Positions 1-8,284 are shown, counted from the stretch's first letter. The stretch is 39,552 nucleotides of DNA from Jannaschia seosinensis (GCF_001408515.1 NZ_CYPR01000154.1:1-39552); one strand, 5' to 3'. The notes: a model not told the origin generated them from the sequence alone. Numbers and translations are program-made.

Positions 1-1
1 C

Positions 2-697
2 CGGCAGATTGCCAGGCATTGGCCCGAGACAGAAATCCTGCTGCGAGCCGACAGCCACTACTGCACCCCGCAGGTTCTGGACCTGTGTGACGGGCTCGGG
101 CTGCGCTATATCTTTGGTTTGTCAAAGAACGGCCGTCTGGCGCGGAACATCTCGGCATTGGAGGCATCGACAGCGGCGCGCTACGCCCGAACGCCGGGCC
201 AGAAGCTGCGCCGGTTCAAAACCTTCTCCTACGCAGCCCGCTCGTGGTCGAAACCCCGCCGCGTCATCGCCCGCGTCGAGGTTGGCCCCATGGGGCAGGA
301 CACCCGCTACATCGTCACCAACCTCGAGGGCGGTCGCGGTAAGCACCTTTACGAGAAGCTCTATTCCGCTCGCGGCCAGGCCGAGAACCACATCAAGGCG
401 TGGAAGGCCCACCTCGCAGCAAACCGGACGTCGTGCTCAAAGGCGAACGCCAACCAGATGCGCCTGATGCTGCACGGCTGCGCCTACTGGGTCTGGTGGA
501 AGCTTCGCGCGGCTTGCCCGAAGCGCTCACCATGGCGCCGCGCCCAGTTCGACACGCTGCGGCTGCATCTCGTCAAACTGGCCGCCACCATCGTCGAAAA
601 GAAGACCCGGATCATCGTGACCCTGCCGGCTTCGTGTCCCCGAAAGGGACTTCTCCTCCTTCTCTTCGACGCCCTCGCCCCACCGAAAACAGCCTGA
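2..697 (+). CDS. IS1380-family transposase, 3' part (5' end outside window)
   Basis: The frame is open from the left edge, so the N-terminus is missing. The product is the C-terminal part of a DDE transposase that would cut and join the ends of its own element. Motifs typical of IS1380-family (DDE_Tnp_1 group) proteins are visible: LLRADSHYCTPQVLDLCDG near the start, YIFGLSKNGRLAR, then SARGQAENHIKAWKAHLAANRTS, which carries the catalytic Glu region. A hydrophobic LLLLLFDAL segment lies near the C-terminus. The visible part looks intact to its stop codon. About 150 bases of non-coding DNA then lead to the presumed right terminal repeat near 845-861. Family assignment is by recognition of these motifs and is fairly secure. 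Confidence 0.85.
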   Translation, partial: RQIARHWPETEILLRADSHYCTPQVLDLCDGLGLRYIFGLSKNGRLARNISALEASTAARYARTPGQKLRRFKTFSYAARSWSKPRRVIARVEVGPMGQDTRYIVTNLEGGRGKHLYEKLYSARGQAENHIKAWKAHLAANRTSCSKANANQMRLMLHGCAYWVWWKLRAACPKRSPWRRAQFDTLRLHLVKLAATIVEKKTRIIVTLPASCPRKGLLLLLFDALAPPKTA

Positions 698-844
698 CGC
701 AAGCGCCCCGACAAATCCCGAAACATCAATCCACACCACCCAAGACCCAAGTCACCGGCCGGCCTGCCAACCGGACGCAAACACCGGGTGCGCGCAAGAA
801 AACCGAGACCGGGGAAACCATCCCACGGAGCACAAGTCCGCAGC

Positions 845-861
845 TTCATGAATTATGCGGG
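845..861. repeat. Presumed right terminal inverted repeat of the IS1380-family element
   Basis: The sequence TTCATGAATTATGCGGG lies exactly where istB-like coding sequence resumes. IS1380-family ends commonly read CCCGCATAATTCATGAA outward, which is its reverse complement. The left end is outside the window, so the repeat pair cannot be confirmed. The bases just to the right (TTAG) may be the 4-bp target duplication. Confidence 0.55.
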
Positions 862-1085
862 TTAGCAAACTATACGAGCGCACCAGCGTGGTCATCACCA
901 CCAACCTGAGCTTCAGCGAGTGGGCGAGCGTCTTCGGTGATGCCAAGATGACCACAGCCTTGCTCGATCGCCTCACCCATCGCTGCCACATCCTGGAGAC
1001 CGGAAACGACAGCTACCGCTTCAAGGCAAGCTCCGAGACAGCGAAGAAGAAACGGAAGGAGACAGCAGTATTGACCCCATCATGA
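862..1085 (+). pseudogene. istB: istB remnant, C-terminal end of IS21-family helper ATPase
   Basis: The reading frame resumes with [20 protein letters not shown] and ends in [20 protein letters not shown], the conserved C-terminal stretch of IstB, the AAA+ helper of IS21-family transposition. Walker A and Walker B regions are absent because the IS1380-family element interrupts the gene at about 861. The ATG at 855 lies inside the IS end and is not a genuine start. What remains is about 74 codons and cannot be functional. Confidence 0.85.
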
Positions 1086-1108
1086 ACCAACAACCATAAC
1101 TACCGGGC

Positions 1109-1151
1109 GGGTCAGATCTCGGTGACAATGCTGGGTCAGTTCTCCGTGACA
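1109..1151. repeat. Terminal direct repeats of the IS21-family element
   Basis: Two copies of a 19-bp unit, GGGTCAGATCTCGGTGACA at 1109-1127 and GGGTCAGTTCTCCGTGACA at 1133-1151, match at 17 of 19 positions and are 24 bp apart. Multiple repeats near the tip, ending in CA, are characteristic of IS21-family ends. They lie just downstream of the istB remnant, so the right end of that element is probably close to 1151. Confidence 0.65.
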
Positions 1152-1392
1152 TCCAACAGGCTCATGTTTCGATGCCGCAGACCTAGGTAATCCCGCTGCC
1201 CCGGTTGTCGCGCCATATCACCCGGCGCGTTCCGAGCGTCACCACGGTCCAACTCAAAGCTTAGCTTCAAGCTGCGAAGCAACTGTTTGTATTCCAGAAG
1301 GTGCAAAAGCTTTCGCTAAAAGGCATCGCTTCAGGTCAAGATGTTGGCCGCACCTCTTGCGAACCCGGTTCACCTTCCATAGAACCACCGTC
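1152..1392. other. Intergenic DNA between IS remnant and tRNA-Ser
   Basis: About 240 bases with no convincing reading frame on either strand. It must carry the promoter of the tRNA gene, but I cannot pick out a clear -35/-10 pair. Confidence 0.5.
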
Positions 1393-1482
1393 GGACAGGT
1401 GGCCGAGTGGTCGAAGGCGCGCGCCTGGAAAGTGCGTAGGCGGGAAACCGTCTCGAGGGTTCGAATCCCTTCCTGTCCGCCA
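1393..1482 (+). tRNA. tRNA-Ser (anticodon GGA), CCA encoded
   Basis: The gene folds as a class II tRNA. The acceptor arm GGACAGG (1393-1399) pairs with CCTGTCC (1472-1478), followed by discriminator G and an encoded CCA at 1480-1482. The anticodon loop reads CTGGAAA, giving anticodon GGA, which decodes UCC and UCU. A long variable arm and a GAGGG-TTCGAAT-CCCTT T-arm are present. It reads Ser codons in translation. tRNA genes are frequent island insertion points, and a defence operon lies immediately downstream, but no duplicated tRNA 3' end was found. Confidence 0.97.
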
Positions 1483-1508
1483 CTTGCCCTCGCGAAAGCG
1501 TTCTCTCC

Positions 1509-1530
1509 ATCCGGCTGCGGCCGGATTTTT
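1509..1530 (+). terminator. Rho-independent terminator after tRNA-Ser
   Basis: The 7-bp stem ATCCGGC (1509-1515) and GCCGGAT (1520-1526) encloses a TGCG loop and runs directly into TTTT. It starts 27 bases after the tRNA CCA end, a normal position for the tRNA transcript terminator. Confidence 0.85.
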
Positions 1531-1560
1531 CCGTTGTTTTCGAGGGTTATGTGGGAGGGG

Positions 1561-1592
1561 CTGAGCACTGGCCACGTGGCCAGGAGGCTCAG
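1561..1592. repeat. Long inverted repeat between tRNA terminator and defence operon end
   Basis: A perfect 16-bp palindrome CTGGCCACGTGGCCAG (1568-1583) is enclosed by CTGAG (1561-1565) and CTCAG (1588-1592). There is no T-tract, so it is not a standard intrinsic terminator. It could be a processing structure for the leftward operon that ends at 1755, or a protein-binding site. Nothing else was seen between 1531 and 1754. Confidence 0.6.
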
Positions 1593-1754
1593 AATCGGTC
1601 TCTCCGGGCCGTTATTCTCCGGACCTCATGACTGCGCCTATTTGGTGAATTGTTTGTAAGGCTTTGTAAAACAACAACGTTGCGGCAGGATATCCTGAGC
1701 ACTTCGACTGGTGTCGCGTTCGGCGAGATGGAACGGAAATCGAACGTTCGCAGG

Positions 1755-2630
1755 TCATCCTACTTCGCTCACACGTGAGGGATCACCAGTACCAAGCCGA
1801 AGAAGGCCCTTTATCTCATCGACCGTGAATGGCGGGTTTCTTCGATGGGCCACGGCATGGCAATTTGGACAGAGTGGAACGAGGTCCTCTTTCGGATCGA
1901 TCACGTAGTTGCTCCCCAGCTGGCTGACCTGCACAACGTGGTGGACCTCGATGTACCCGTCCGCGTGAGGGCCGTATGTTCTTCCGAAGTCCATCCCGCA
2001 GGCAAGGCAGGCGCTACCGTGTATCGCTAGGGCAGCCGCACGGTTACGCCTGTCCCGCTCGTAGCGGTTTACCTCCACCTTCTGGACAGCGCCCTCGGGA
2101 TATCCCTCAAGCTCCTCCGCCTCATGTTGCTCTAGTGGCAACAGCGATATGACTGCGGCGGCGAAGCGCGTGGTCCAGCTCTGAACGATTTCAAAGTCCG
2201 GGATGCCATCCTCGGTACCCAACTCGAGGTTCCCCTTGCTTAGCTGAAAGGATAACCGCCGCCATGTAGCGTCCCAGATGGACTCTTCACCATAGCGCTG
2301 TTCCGTTCCGTTCAGTTTAAAGCTGACTTTCGCGCCCTGGCTTTCGCAGTCCCTAAGGACGGCCCTGAACACAGCCCGCCCCGAGTCATCAGCCTCTGAC
2401 ATCGCCTGCAGCAGCGGCCCGGCGAATTTCCCGGGAACAAAGCTCAGTTCAAGTCGCCGCCACCCAATTTCGACATCAATCCCGAAAGTATGGGCAGGGT
2501 TGTGGCCCGCCGGCGTTAGCGAGATGATCTGGCACCCGTCACTATCCTTACGGGAGCTAGTCTCGAAATCCAGTCCAGTTTCGAGGCTGACAATCGATCC
2601 AATTGCACGGGGATCATGCAACATCGGCAT
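1755..2630 (-). CDS. HNH endonuclease (McrA-like) of the split-EcoRII operon
   Basis: A 291-residue protein with a C-terminal zinc-type HNH nuclease domain at roughly residues 205-270. CLACGMDF supplies the first CxxC knuckle, EVHHVVQVSQLG the catalytic His pair, and LVPLCPNCHAVAHRR the second CxxC and final His. The approximately 190 residues before it are not recognised and may read DNA or contact partners. The gene is last in the operon and overlaps the end of the ATPase gene by 17 bases, so translation is probably coupled. I infer that it is the DNA-cutting component, because the EcoRII-like recognition protein upstream has no nuclease domain and Vsr normally acts on mismatches. The start at 2630 is ATG with only a weak ribosome site; the next in-frame ATG at 2624 is equally possible. 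Confidence 0.88.
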   Translation of the reverse strand: MPMLHDPRAIGSIVSLETGLDFETSSRKDSDGCQIISLTPAGHNPAHTFGIDVEIGWRRLELSFVPGKFAGPLLQAMSEADDSGRAVFRAVLRDCESQGAKVSFKLNGTEQRYGEESIWDATWRRLSFQLSKGNLELGTEDGIPDFEIVQSWTTRFAAAVISLLPLEQHEAEELEGYPEGAVQKVEVNRYERDRRNRAAALAIHGSACLACGMDFGRTYGPHADGYIEVHHVVQVSQLGSNYVIDPKEDLVPLCPNCHAVAHRRNPPFTVDEIKGLLRLGTGDPSRVSEVG

Positions 2631-4230
2631 CCGAGTCCGTCACCGGCTCTGGCAGGCTCTCCACGAGCTTACGGAGGATACGTGACACCTCGAAACGCAT
2701 GTCACTGAAGTTCTCAGCAGTTTTGTCCGTTGTCGCGCTGAGTTCGGCGACACACAACGCCCAGAAAAGGGAATCCATCCCCTGTATGGTAACGCTGGTA
2801 TTTAGGTTTGGGACGTAGACCTTGCGGTAGTATGGATGGTCTGTGTTGATCCTGACCGCCTTGTGCTGCTCGATAATCGCGGGCTCGAAGAGCAGACCAT
2901 CGCTCACATCATCGGCGGGCTGGATGAAGACCTCACCGGGCTTGGCAGCAGCACCTATCGGAAGCTTCAGTTTGAACTTTCCGCGAGAATTTACGACCGT
3001 CACGTCACCGGTGTTGGGGTCAGTGACATTGACCTCGGCCCCGCCGACCTCAGCCTCCTTGTTGCCGATATTCCTGTTGCTCGCGTCGTGCGCGCCTTTG
3101 CTCTTCTTGTTGATATCCTTCTTCTGACCCTCTCGATACCGTCGGTTAGCCTCTCGACGAGGTGCGGGCAGGAACTGATCCTTCAGCCAGGTCCAGAGAT
3201 CATCATTTAGGATGATCTGCGACTTCTTGATGTCGAGATGGAAGGCTTCATCAAGTCTGTGATCGAAAGAGAATTCGATGCGTAGTAGGGTGCTGTGCGG
3301 TTCCTTCTGGAACATACCAAGCCAGTCGGCGTCGTGGATTAGCCGGTCCTGGCGATAGATGTAAATTCCCTGACGATCCGATGACAGCTTCGCAGCCTTT
3401 GCCTGCTCATCACTTGGGAACTCCTCCCGGCGTGGGAGAATGTATGCCTTGACCGTGAACTCGGCTTCAGCGCCGCTCTCCGTCTCTGTCGGAATACTCT
3501 CTGCCGCGACAAGCTCGGACAGCCCCGCCTGAAAAGGGTCCCATGCCTTAACGTCTTCTCCGTTAAGCGTGATCTTCACATTACGGGCACGCTTGTCCTT
3601 GGTGTCCAGAAAACGCTGGTAGATTTCAGCAAGATGCTCGTTCAGTTCGCCCACCTTCTTTGCGAGCGCTTTCTGAGCAGGTTTGCCGCCCGGGTCCTGA
3701 TAGTTGCCGAGCAGACGGTCAACCTTTGTCCACACAACTACTGTTCCCGATCTCTCTGGCGCGACCTCGTTCAGATGCTCTACGGCTTCTTCGTCGGGCT
3801 CATCACTCATCAACAGAAGCCACTTCTGTGACTGCATCACGTGATCGAGATCCCATGTGGCCATATGAAGAGCGGCGGAGCCATCCTTGCGGGATATCAC
3901 GGACAGCCTGCGGCAATAGGCTGTTGATGCTGTCTTCAGGCCGAGCCCATACTTCCCGAGGCTTGCAGGATCAGAACGCTTCGGCGAGCCGTAGCGCATG
4001 GCATCAACCAGTCCATCACGGTCCATGCCTTCACCATTGTCTGCGATCGAGACCCGGACGTTACCTCTGAAGTCCTGATTGATGCGAATGTCGACAACAT
4101 CGGCATTAGCAGCAATTGAGTTGTCAACGAGATCCGCAATTGCCGTCTCAAATTCATACCCGGTATCCCTGAGGCCTTCCATGGTCCTCCCGGGATCAGG
4201 GACCGACTCAATTCCTACCTCTGATGACAT
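2614..4230 (-). CDS. GHKL (Hsp90/MutL/MORC-like) ATPase
   Basis: A 538-residue protein with an N-terminal Bergerat-fold ATPase. The N-box LVDNSIAANAD lies near residue 35, G1 DNGEGM near 63, and the G2 lid GKYGLGLKTAS near 95, so all ATP-binding motifs are intact. A long middle and C-terminal region follows, with a charged KKDINKKSKG stretch and no recognised nuclease. Prokaryotic MORC and paraMORC ATPases of this kind are known from restriction-modification neighbourhoods beside SF2 helicases and nucleases (Iyer, Abhiman and Aravind 2008). They are thought to act as ATP-driven DNA clamps or remodelling factors. The start is ATG, preceded by GGAAGGGAGG about 5 bases upstream. It overlaps the stop of the EcoRII-N gene by one base, indicating coupling. 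Confidence 0.9.
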   Translation of the reverse strand: MSSEVGIESVPDPGRTMEGLRDTGYEFETAIADLVDNSIAANADVVDIRINQDFRGNVRVSIADNGEGMDRDGLVDAMRYGSPKRSDPASLGKYGLGLKTASTAYCRRLSVISRKDGSAALHMATWDLDHVMQSQKWLLLMSDEPDEEAVEHLNEVAPERSGTVVVWTKVDRLLGNYQDPGGKPAQKALAKKVGELNEHLAEIYQRFLDTKDKRARNVKITLNGEDVKAWDPFQAGLSELVAAESIPTETESGAEAEFTVKAYILPRREEFPSDEQAKAAKLSSDRQGIYIYRQDRLIHDADWLGMFQKEPHSTLLRIEFSFDHRLDEAFHLDIKKSQIILNDDLWTWLKDQFLPAPRREANRRYREGQKKDINKKSKGAHDASNRNIGNKEAEVGGAEVNVTDPNTGDVTVVNSRGKFKLKLPIGAAAKPGEVFIQPADDVSDGLLFEPAIIEQHKAVRINTDHPYYRKVYVPNLNTSVTIQGMDSLFWALCVAELSATTDKTAENFSDMRFEVSRILRKLVESLPEPVTDSDADVA

Positions 4231-4667
4231 TATCGCCTCCCTTCCATATCAACTATCTTCCATCCCGAGCCCAGCTTGAGAACGCCCCTCTCATCCGGTC
4301 TTGCTTCGGATTTCCTCTTAAAATCGATACTGTACTCATCCGCTTCGCTTCGAGACAGTATGACTTCGTCATCAGCGGCGAGCCCTGCTTCTCGAATAAA
4401 CCTAGTCATTCGAGTAAGGCGATATTCGTTTCGCGTTCCGCCAAAAAACTTGTTGTTGTAATAAATAAACGCGAACTCCCATTCAAGCCCCGAGGCGTCC
4501 ACAAATTTCAGATGCGCCCTTGGGTTGTAATCCTTTTCATTTAGGCTGGGGAAGAACGAAAGTAGCCGCCGCTCTCGCGGCACGAGAATACCAGCCTGAT
4601 GTCCGCCGGTTTCACCGGTGTCGTTTGCACTCAAAACCTTAGTTATGGAGCGTGTCTCAAAAGTCAT
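4230..4667 (-). CDS. Stand-alone EcoRII N-terminal (effector/recognition) domain protein
   Basis: A 145-residue protein carrying the hallmark of the EcoRII-N DNA-binding pseudobarrel: LSANDTGETGGHQAGILVP near residues 13-31, LLSFFPSLN, then FIYYNNKFFGGTRNEYRLTR near 67-86. From memory, EcoRII has LSANDTGATGGHQVGLYIP and IYYNSRHFGKTRNEKRITR in the same order. In EcoRII this domain binds the CCWGG effector site and controls a separate C-terminal catalytic domain. Here the catalytic domain is absent and the protein ends soon after the recognition fold. It overlaps the SNF2 gene by ATGA and touches the GHKL gene. I infer that it provides sequence specificity to a multi-subunit complex. The domain call is strong; the role is inference. 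Confidence 0.92.
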   Translation of the reverse strand: MTFETRSITKVLSANDTGETGGHQAGILVPRERRLLSFFPSLNEKDYNPRAHLKFVDASGLEWEFAFIYYNNKFFGGTRNEYRLTRMTRFIREAGLAADDEVILSRSEADEYSIDFKRKSEARPDERGVLKLGSGWKIVDMEGRR

Positions 4668-6571
4668 GAATCTCCTCTTCGCATTGGTGATTGCGCAAGG
4701 GCCGCCATGAGGTCAGCGTATTCCCCCTCGGCGCCGCTAACGCCGACCACGGCGGTCTCCGATATCCGGCGTTTACGCTGTACCCTTTCCTCAACGATCT
4801 CTTCGACCGTTCCTTCACAGATCAGACGTCGCACCATCACTGGCCTTGTCTGGCCCCGTCGATGAGCGCGTGCCGAAGCCTGGTCTTCAAGCGCCGGGTT
4901 CCATTCGAGATTGTAGTGGATCACATGCGTGGCTGCGGTGATGTTCAGACCGGCGCCGCCAGCCTTCGGATTGAGAACCAGAACGCCGGCCCCCCCTTCC
5001 TGACTGAATTTGTCAATCAGCGGTTGCCGATCATCAATGGGTGTCCGCCCGTCAAGAACTTCGGCGAACGCACGAAAACGATCCCGGACAGCGGTCGCAA
5101 TCCTGTCAGCCATACTCGTATAGGAAGTGAAGATGATTGCCTTGTCGCCACACTGAATGATCTCTTCAATGATCTCCAGTAGCCGCGCGAACTTCACGAA
5201 CTCTTCCGGGAGATTCTCAGGATCGTGATCCGGCAGCAGACCCGGGTGTGCGCAGAACTGCCTAAGCTTCGTCAGGGAGACCAGCGTCGCGGATTGGCCA
5301 TACTCGTCCAAGATGGCTTGTCTGATCCGGTCATACTCCTCAGCCTCTGTTTCAGAGAGTTCAATAATCTCCGGTATGTCGATGCGTTCGGGAAGGTCAC
5401 TAGCGACCTCTGAGACCCTGCGACGGAGCATGAGCGGAGAGATCAGTGGCTCGATGCTCGCTGCAGCGCCGACGTGGTTATCATATGTCTCGCTGAACTC
5501 CTTCAGGCTGCCGAGATATCCCGGAAGCGCAAAATCCATGATCGACCATAGATCAGTGAGCCGGTTCTCAATCGGCGTACCCGTGATCGCGAGGGACGCA
5601 GACCGTGGCAACTGCTTGACTGACAGCGTCCGCTTGGCCTTCGGGTTCTTGATGTTCTGCGCTTCATCGAGTGCCACGACGGACCAGTCGATCATCTTAA
5701 GCAGCGACAGGTCGCGGACGACGGTGTCGTAAGAAGTTACGACCACATCGTACCTCTCGAGATCTTTGGGCCGCCCGGTTCTCATGCTGCCCTGATGCTT
5801 GAGAACACTCAGATCAGGACAGAACTTGTCGATTTCTCTTTTCCAGTTCTCGAGAAGCGATCCAGGCGCCACGATTAGTGATCGGGACACTTTGCTACCG
5901 GTGCCCGGATCGCGCAGGGCGCTGATGACCTGCAGGGTTTTTCCAAGACCCATTTCGTCGGCAAGCAGGGCGCCAAGTTCTTCGCGAAGAATGAAGCTAA
6001 GCCACCTCCAGCCATCAATCTGGTAGGTGTAGAGCTTTGCGTCGACACCTGCCGGGGCCTCGTCGCTACCCCGAAAAAGGCGCGTGGCGCTCTGCCGATC
6101 TGAGGACGTCAGATCAGTAACCGGCTCTCCGTTGGCTGCGGCTTTTTTGAGCGCGAGAAGGCCCCTGAAAGACGATACCACGCCCACCCCGTCCACTTCC
6201 CCCTCACGGAGTAGGTCGAGGATGGTCGAAACGCTGGATGGAGTAAGAGGGAACCACGTTCCAGCCTCGACAACGTGACCGACACTGAGCAACTCAGCTG
6301 ATATACGAAAGCCACTACCAGACTGCGGCTGCGCCATCAGTATTGTGGCTGGCATCTCGCCTTCGGCACGATCCTCAATCACCAAATACACTTCGGCAGG
6401 ATAGCGGCTGAACTTTAGGCTGCTCGCTTCGCCAGTCTTGCCTGGCGGAACATCAGGCCAGGGCGACGATCCCTCGATAACGGATGAATAGACTTCCTCG
6501 GCAGTCGGCACTGCGTCGACACCATTTCCCCTCAACACCAGGGTCTGCCCTTCAAGCGCCCATGCGCTCAT
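4664..6571 (-). CDS. SNF2-family SF2 helicase/translocase
   Basis: A 635-residue Swi2/Snf2-type ATPase. After about 180 unrecognised N-terminal residues come YQIDGWRWLSF, Walker A ADEMGLGKT near 205-213, Walker B as DEAQ near 300, motif III ITGTPIENRLTDLW near 330, and in lobe 2 IIFTSYTSMADR, GGAGLNITAATHVIHYNLEWNP and ARAHRRGQTRPV. All helicase motifs are intact. Such enzymes move along duplex DNA or remodel protein-DNA complexes rather than unwinding DNA. Together with a GHKL ATPase and a DNA methyltransferase this suggests ATP-driven communication between recognition sites. The gene overlaps vsr upstream and the EcoRII-N gene downstream by ATGA. Confidence 0.93.
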   Translation of the reverse strand: MSAWALEGQTLVLRGNGVDAVPTAEEVYSSVIEGSSPWPDVPPGKTGEASSLKFSRYPAEVYLVIEDRAEGEMPATILMAQPQSGSGFRISAELLSVGHVVEAGTWFPLTPSSVSTILDLLREGEVDGVGVVSSFRGLLALKKAAANGEPVTDLTSSDRQSATRLFRGSDEAPAGVDAKLYTYQIDGWRWLSFILREELGALLADEMGLGKTLQVISALRDPGTGSKVSRSLIVAPGSLLENWKREIDKFCPDLSVLKHQGSMRTGRPKDLERYDVVVTSYDTVVRDLSLLKMIDWSVVALDEAQNIKNPKAKRTLSVKQLPRSASLAITGTPIENRLTDLWSIMDFALPGYLGSLKEFSETYDNHVGAAASIEPLISPLMLRRRVSEVASDLPERIDIPEIIELSETEAEEYDRIRQAILDEYGQSATLVSLTKLRQFCAHPGLLPDHDPENLPEEFVKFARLLEIIEEIIQCGDKAIIFTSYTSMADRIATAVRDRFRAFAEVLDGRTPIDDRQPLIDKFSQEGGAGVLVLNPKAGGAGLNITAATHVIHYNLEWNPALEDQASARAHRRGQTRPVMVRRLICEGTVEEIVEERVQRKRRISETAVVGVSGAEGEYADLMAALAQSPMRRGDS

Positions 6572-7023
6572 GCCGAGCCTCGTATCTCGGTGCTGTCGGC
6601 ATCACTGGGAAGCCATCCGACAACGCGGTCGACAACTGCATCTAGTCCGATCTTCTCCCTGCCACGCAAAGCGCACTCCCAGATCGTGAGAACCCGCCAT
6701 CCCGAATCTCGCAGAGTCTTGCGCACAGTGTCGTCACGCTGACGGTTTCCTACGATCTTCGCCTTCCAGAACTGCGTTCTGGTCGCTGGCAGTTTGTGAA
6801 GGTAGCAATCGTGGCCGTGCCAGAAACAGCCATTCACAAAGATCACGGCCTTCAATTTTGGGAAGACCATATCGGGCTTTCCGGCCACCTTCGGGTCATG
6901 CAGCCGATATCGAAACCCCCGGGCATGCAACGCCTTGCGCACCATGAGCTCCGGTTTCGTGTTCTTCCCCTTGATGCCGGACATCATCCGGCTGCGTGTC
7001 TCCGGATCGACGATGTCAGGCAA
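6568..7023 (-). CDS. vsr: Very short patch repair endonuclease Vsr
   Basis: A 151-residue protein close to full family length. It begins MPDIVDPETRSRMMSGIKGK, the typical Vsr N-terminus, followed by NTKPELMVRKALHARGFRYR, the catalytic GKPDMVFPK region and FVNGCFWHGHDCY. Vsr nicks 5' to the T of T:G mismatches created when Dcm-made 5-methylcytosine deaminates, and so starts short-patch repair. It directly follows the dcm-like gene and overlaps its 3' end by 8 bases. The start is TTG; it is preferred because IVDP directly after it matches the family N-terminus and no ATG or GTG precedes those residues. In this operon it may do mismatch repair, but a role in restriction cannot be excluded. Confidence 0.95.
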   Translation of the reverse strand: MPDIVDPETRSRMMSGIKGKNTKPELMVRKALHARGFRYRLHDPKVAGKPDMVFPKLKAVIFVNGCFWHGHDCYLHKLPATRTQFWKAKIVGNRQRDDTVRKTLRDSGWRVLTIWECALRGREKIGLDAVVDRVVGWLPSDADSTEIRGSA

Positions 7024-8248
7024 CTTCCTTCACCTTTCGTGGTGACGCGATGTCCTGACGAAGGAAAGGCTCCATATGACGCGCGACCGCCTCCACGACG
7101 GGCACAACTACGGCATTGCCGAACTGCTTGTAGGCTTGGGTGTCCGACACTGGAATAGCGAAAGGCTGCTCGCCGAGTCTGTCAAAACCCATGAGCCGTG
7201 AGCATTCACGCGGGGTAAGCCTGCGTGGGTTCTTATGTCCTCTCTGCCGGACCAGGATCTCCGAGCCATCCTTGTAGTATCTTGCCGATAGGGTCCTTGC
7301 GACATCATACCGGTCAACAAGACCGAACCCAAACCCGTTACCTTTCGCCCGGTGCTTTTCTGCATAGTTCTGCAGATATCCCCATAGATGATCTGAAAGC
7401 GTATACTTGGGCAGCACGCGGGCCTTGGCGCCTTCCGTAAAGCGCTCCTCAGGATCTTCGCTGCCATCTTCCGGATGCAGGATGGAGTCTAGGCGGGGCC
7501 CCTTGTCACGGTCGGGCAGCGCGAGCCCGTCGAAGTCAAAATCATTCTCTTCCCTAAAGCCCACGATGAAGATGCGCTCGCGGTGCTGCGGTACGAGAGA
7601 CTTTGCATCAATCACGCGCGTCTGAACGTGGTAACCCAGTTCTTCAGTCAGTGCCTTCCTGATTACCTCAAACGTTCTTCCGCGATCATGGCTGACAAGG
7701 TTCTTCACGTTCTCGAGCAGAAAAGCCTTCGGCCTGTGATGCTCGATTATCCTTGCGACATCGAAGAATAGGGTACCCTGCGCCTCGCAGCGGAAACCAT
7801 GTTGACGGCCAAGCGCGTTCTTCTTCGACACGCCCGCGAGCGAGAACGGCTGACACGGGAATCCAGCAAGCAGCACGTCATGCGATGGTATCTCCCCTGC
7901 CGGCACCTTGGTGATGTCGCCTACAACCTCGTGGTCGCATGCGTGGTTGGCAAGGTAGGTCGCAACACTAAAGCGGTCCCACTCAGAGGTGAAGACACAC
8001 TTGCCGCCGATGGGCTCGAAGCCTTTCCGCAGGCCGCCGATGCCCGCGAACAGATCGATAAAGGTGAAGCTATGGGAGAGAGGCGGCTTGTTGCGCGCGA
8101 CCTGACGGAGCATCTCCAGAGCTGCTTTGCGCGGGGCACTGTCACCAGTCTCCCACCGGTAGATCGTCCGCTCGCAGTAGCCAAGCGCCTCAACTGCATC
8201 GGGAATACTGAGGCCCGCCTCTTTGCGAAGTCTGGAGAACTCTGTCAC
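7016..8248 (-). CDS. dcm: Dcm/EcoRII-type DNA (cytosine-5) methyltransferase with N-terminal HTH
   Basis: A 410-residue enzyme from the GTG at 8248. Residues 1-50 form an HTH (LSIPDAVEALGYCERTIYRW). The catalytic domain follows: motif I DLFAGIGG, motif IV AGFPCQPFSLAGVSKKN with the nucleophilic Cys, motif VI ENVKN, motif VIII PQHRERIF, and motif X FGNAVVVPV. The target-recognition segment KHRAKGNGFGFG and RTLSARYYKDGSEIL closely follows that of E. coli Dcm as I remember it, so a CCWGG or CCNGG-type target is predicted. GTG at 8248 has AAGGGG seven bases upstream and lies about 37 bases after a promoter -10. The TTG at 8302 lies upstream of that -10. HTH extensions in M.EcoRII and M.SsoII relatives repress their own promoter. 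The gene is first in the operon. Confidence 0.95.
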   Translation of the reverse strand: MTEFSRLRKEAGLSIPDAVEALGYCERTIYRWETGDSAPRKAALEMLRQVARNKPPLSHSFTFIDLFAGIGGLRKGFEPIGGKCVFTSEWDRFSVATYLANHACDHEVVGDITKVPAGEIPSHDVLLAGFPCQPFSLAGVSKKNALGRQHGFRCEAQGTLFFDVARIIEHHRPKAFLLENVKNLVSHDRGRTFEVIRKALTEELGYHVQTRVIDAKSLVPQHRERIFIVGFREENDFDFDGLALPDRDKGPRLDSILHPEDGSEDPEERFTEGAKARVLPKYTLSDHLWGYLQNYAEKHRAKGNGFGFGLVDRYDVARTLSARYYKDGSEILVRQRGHKNPRRLTPRECSRLMGFDRLGEQPFAIPVSDTQAYKQFGNAVVVPVVEAVARHMEPFLRQDIASPRKVKEVA

Positions 8249-8284
8249 CGCCCGGCCCCTTTGTGCTTTGTTTTGCTGGGAATC

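Noticed and set aside
1393-1482. tRNA-Ser as the attachment site of the prophage
   Set aside because: The integrase is a large serine recombinase, which rarely uses tRNA ends, and the defence operon lies between; no repeated tRNA end was seen.
2836-3210. Rightward frame of 124 codons inside the GHKL ATPase gene
   Set aside because: It is antisense to an intact gene with clear motifs and shows no domain of its own.
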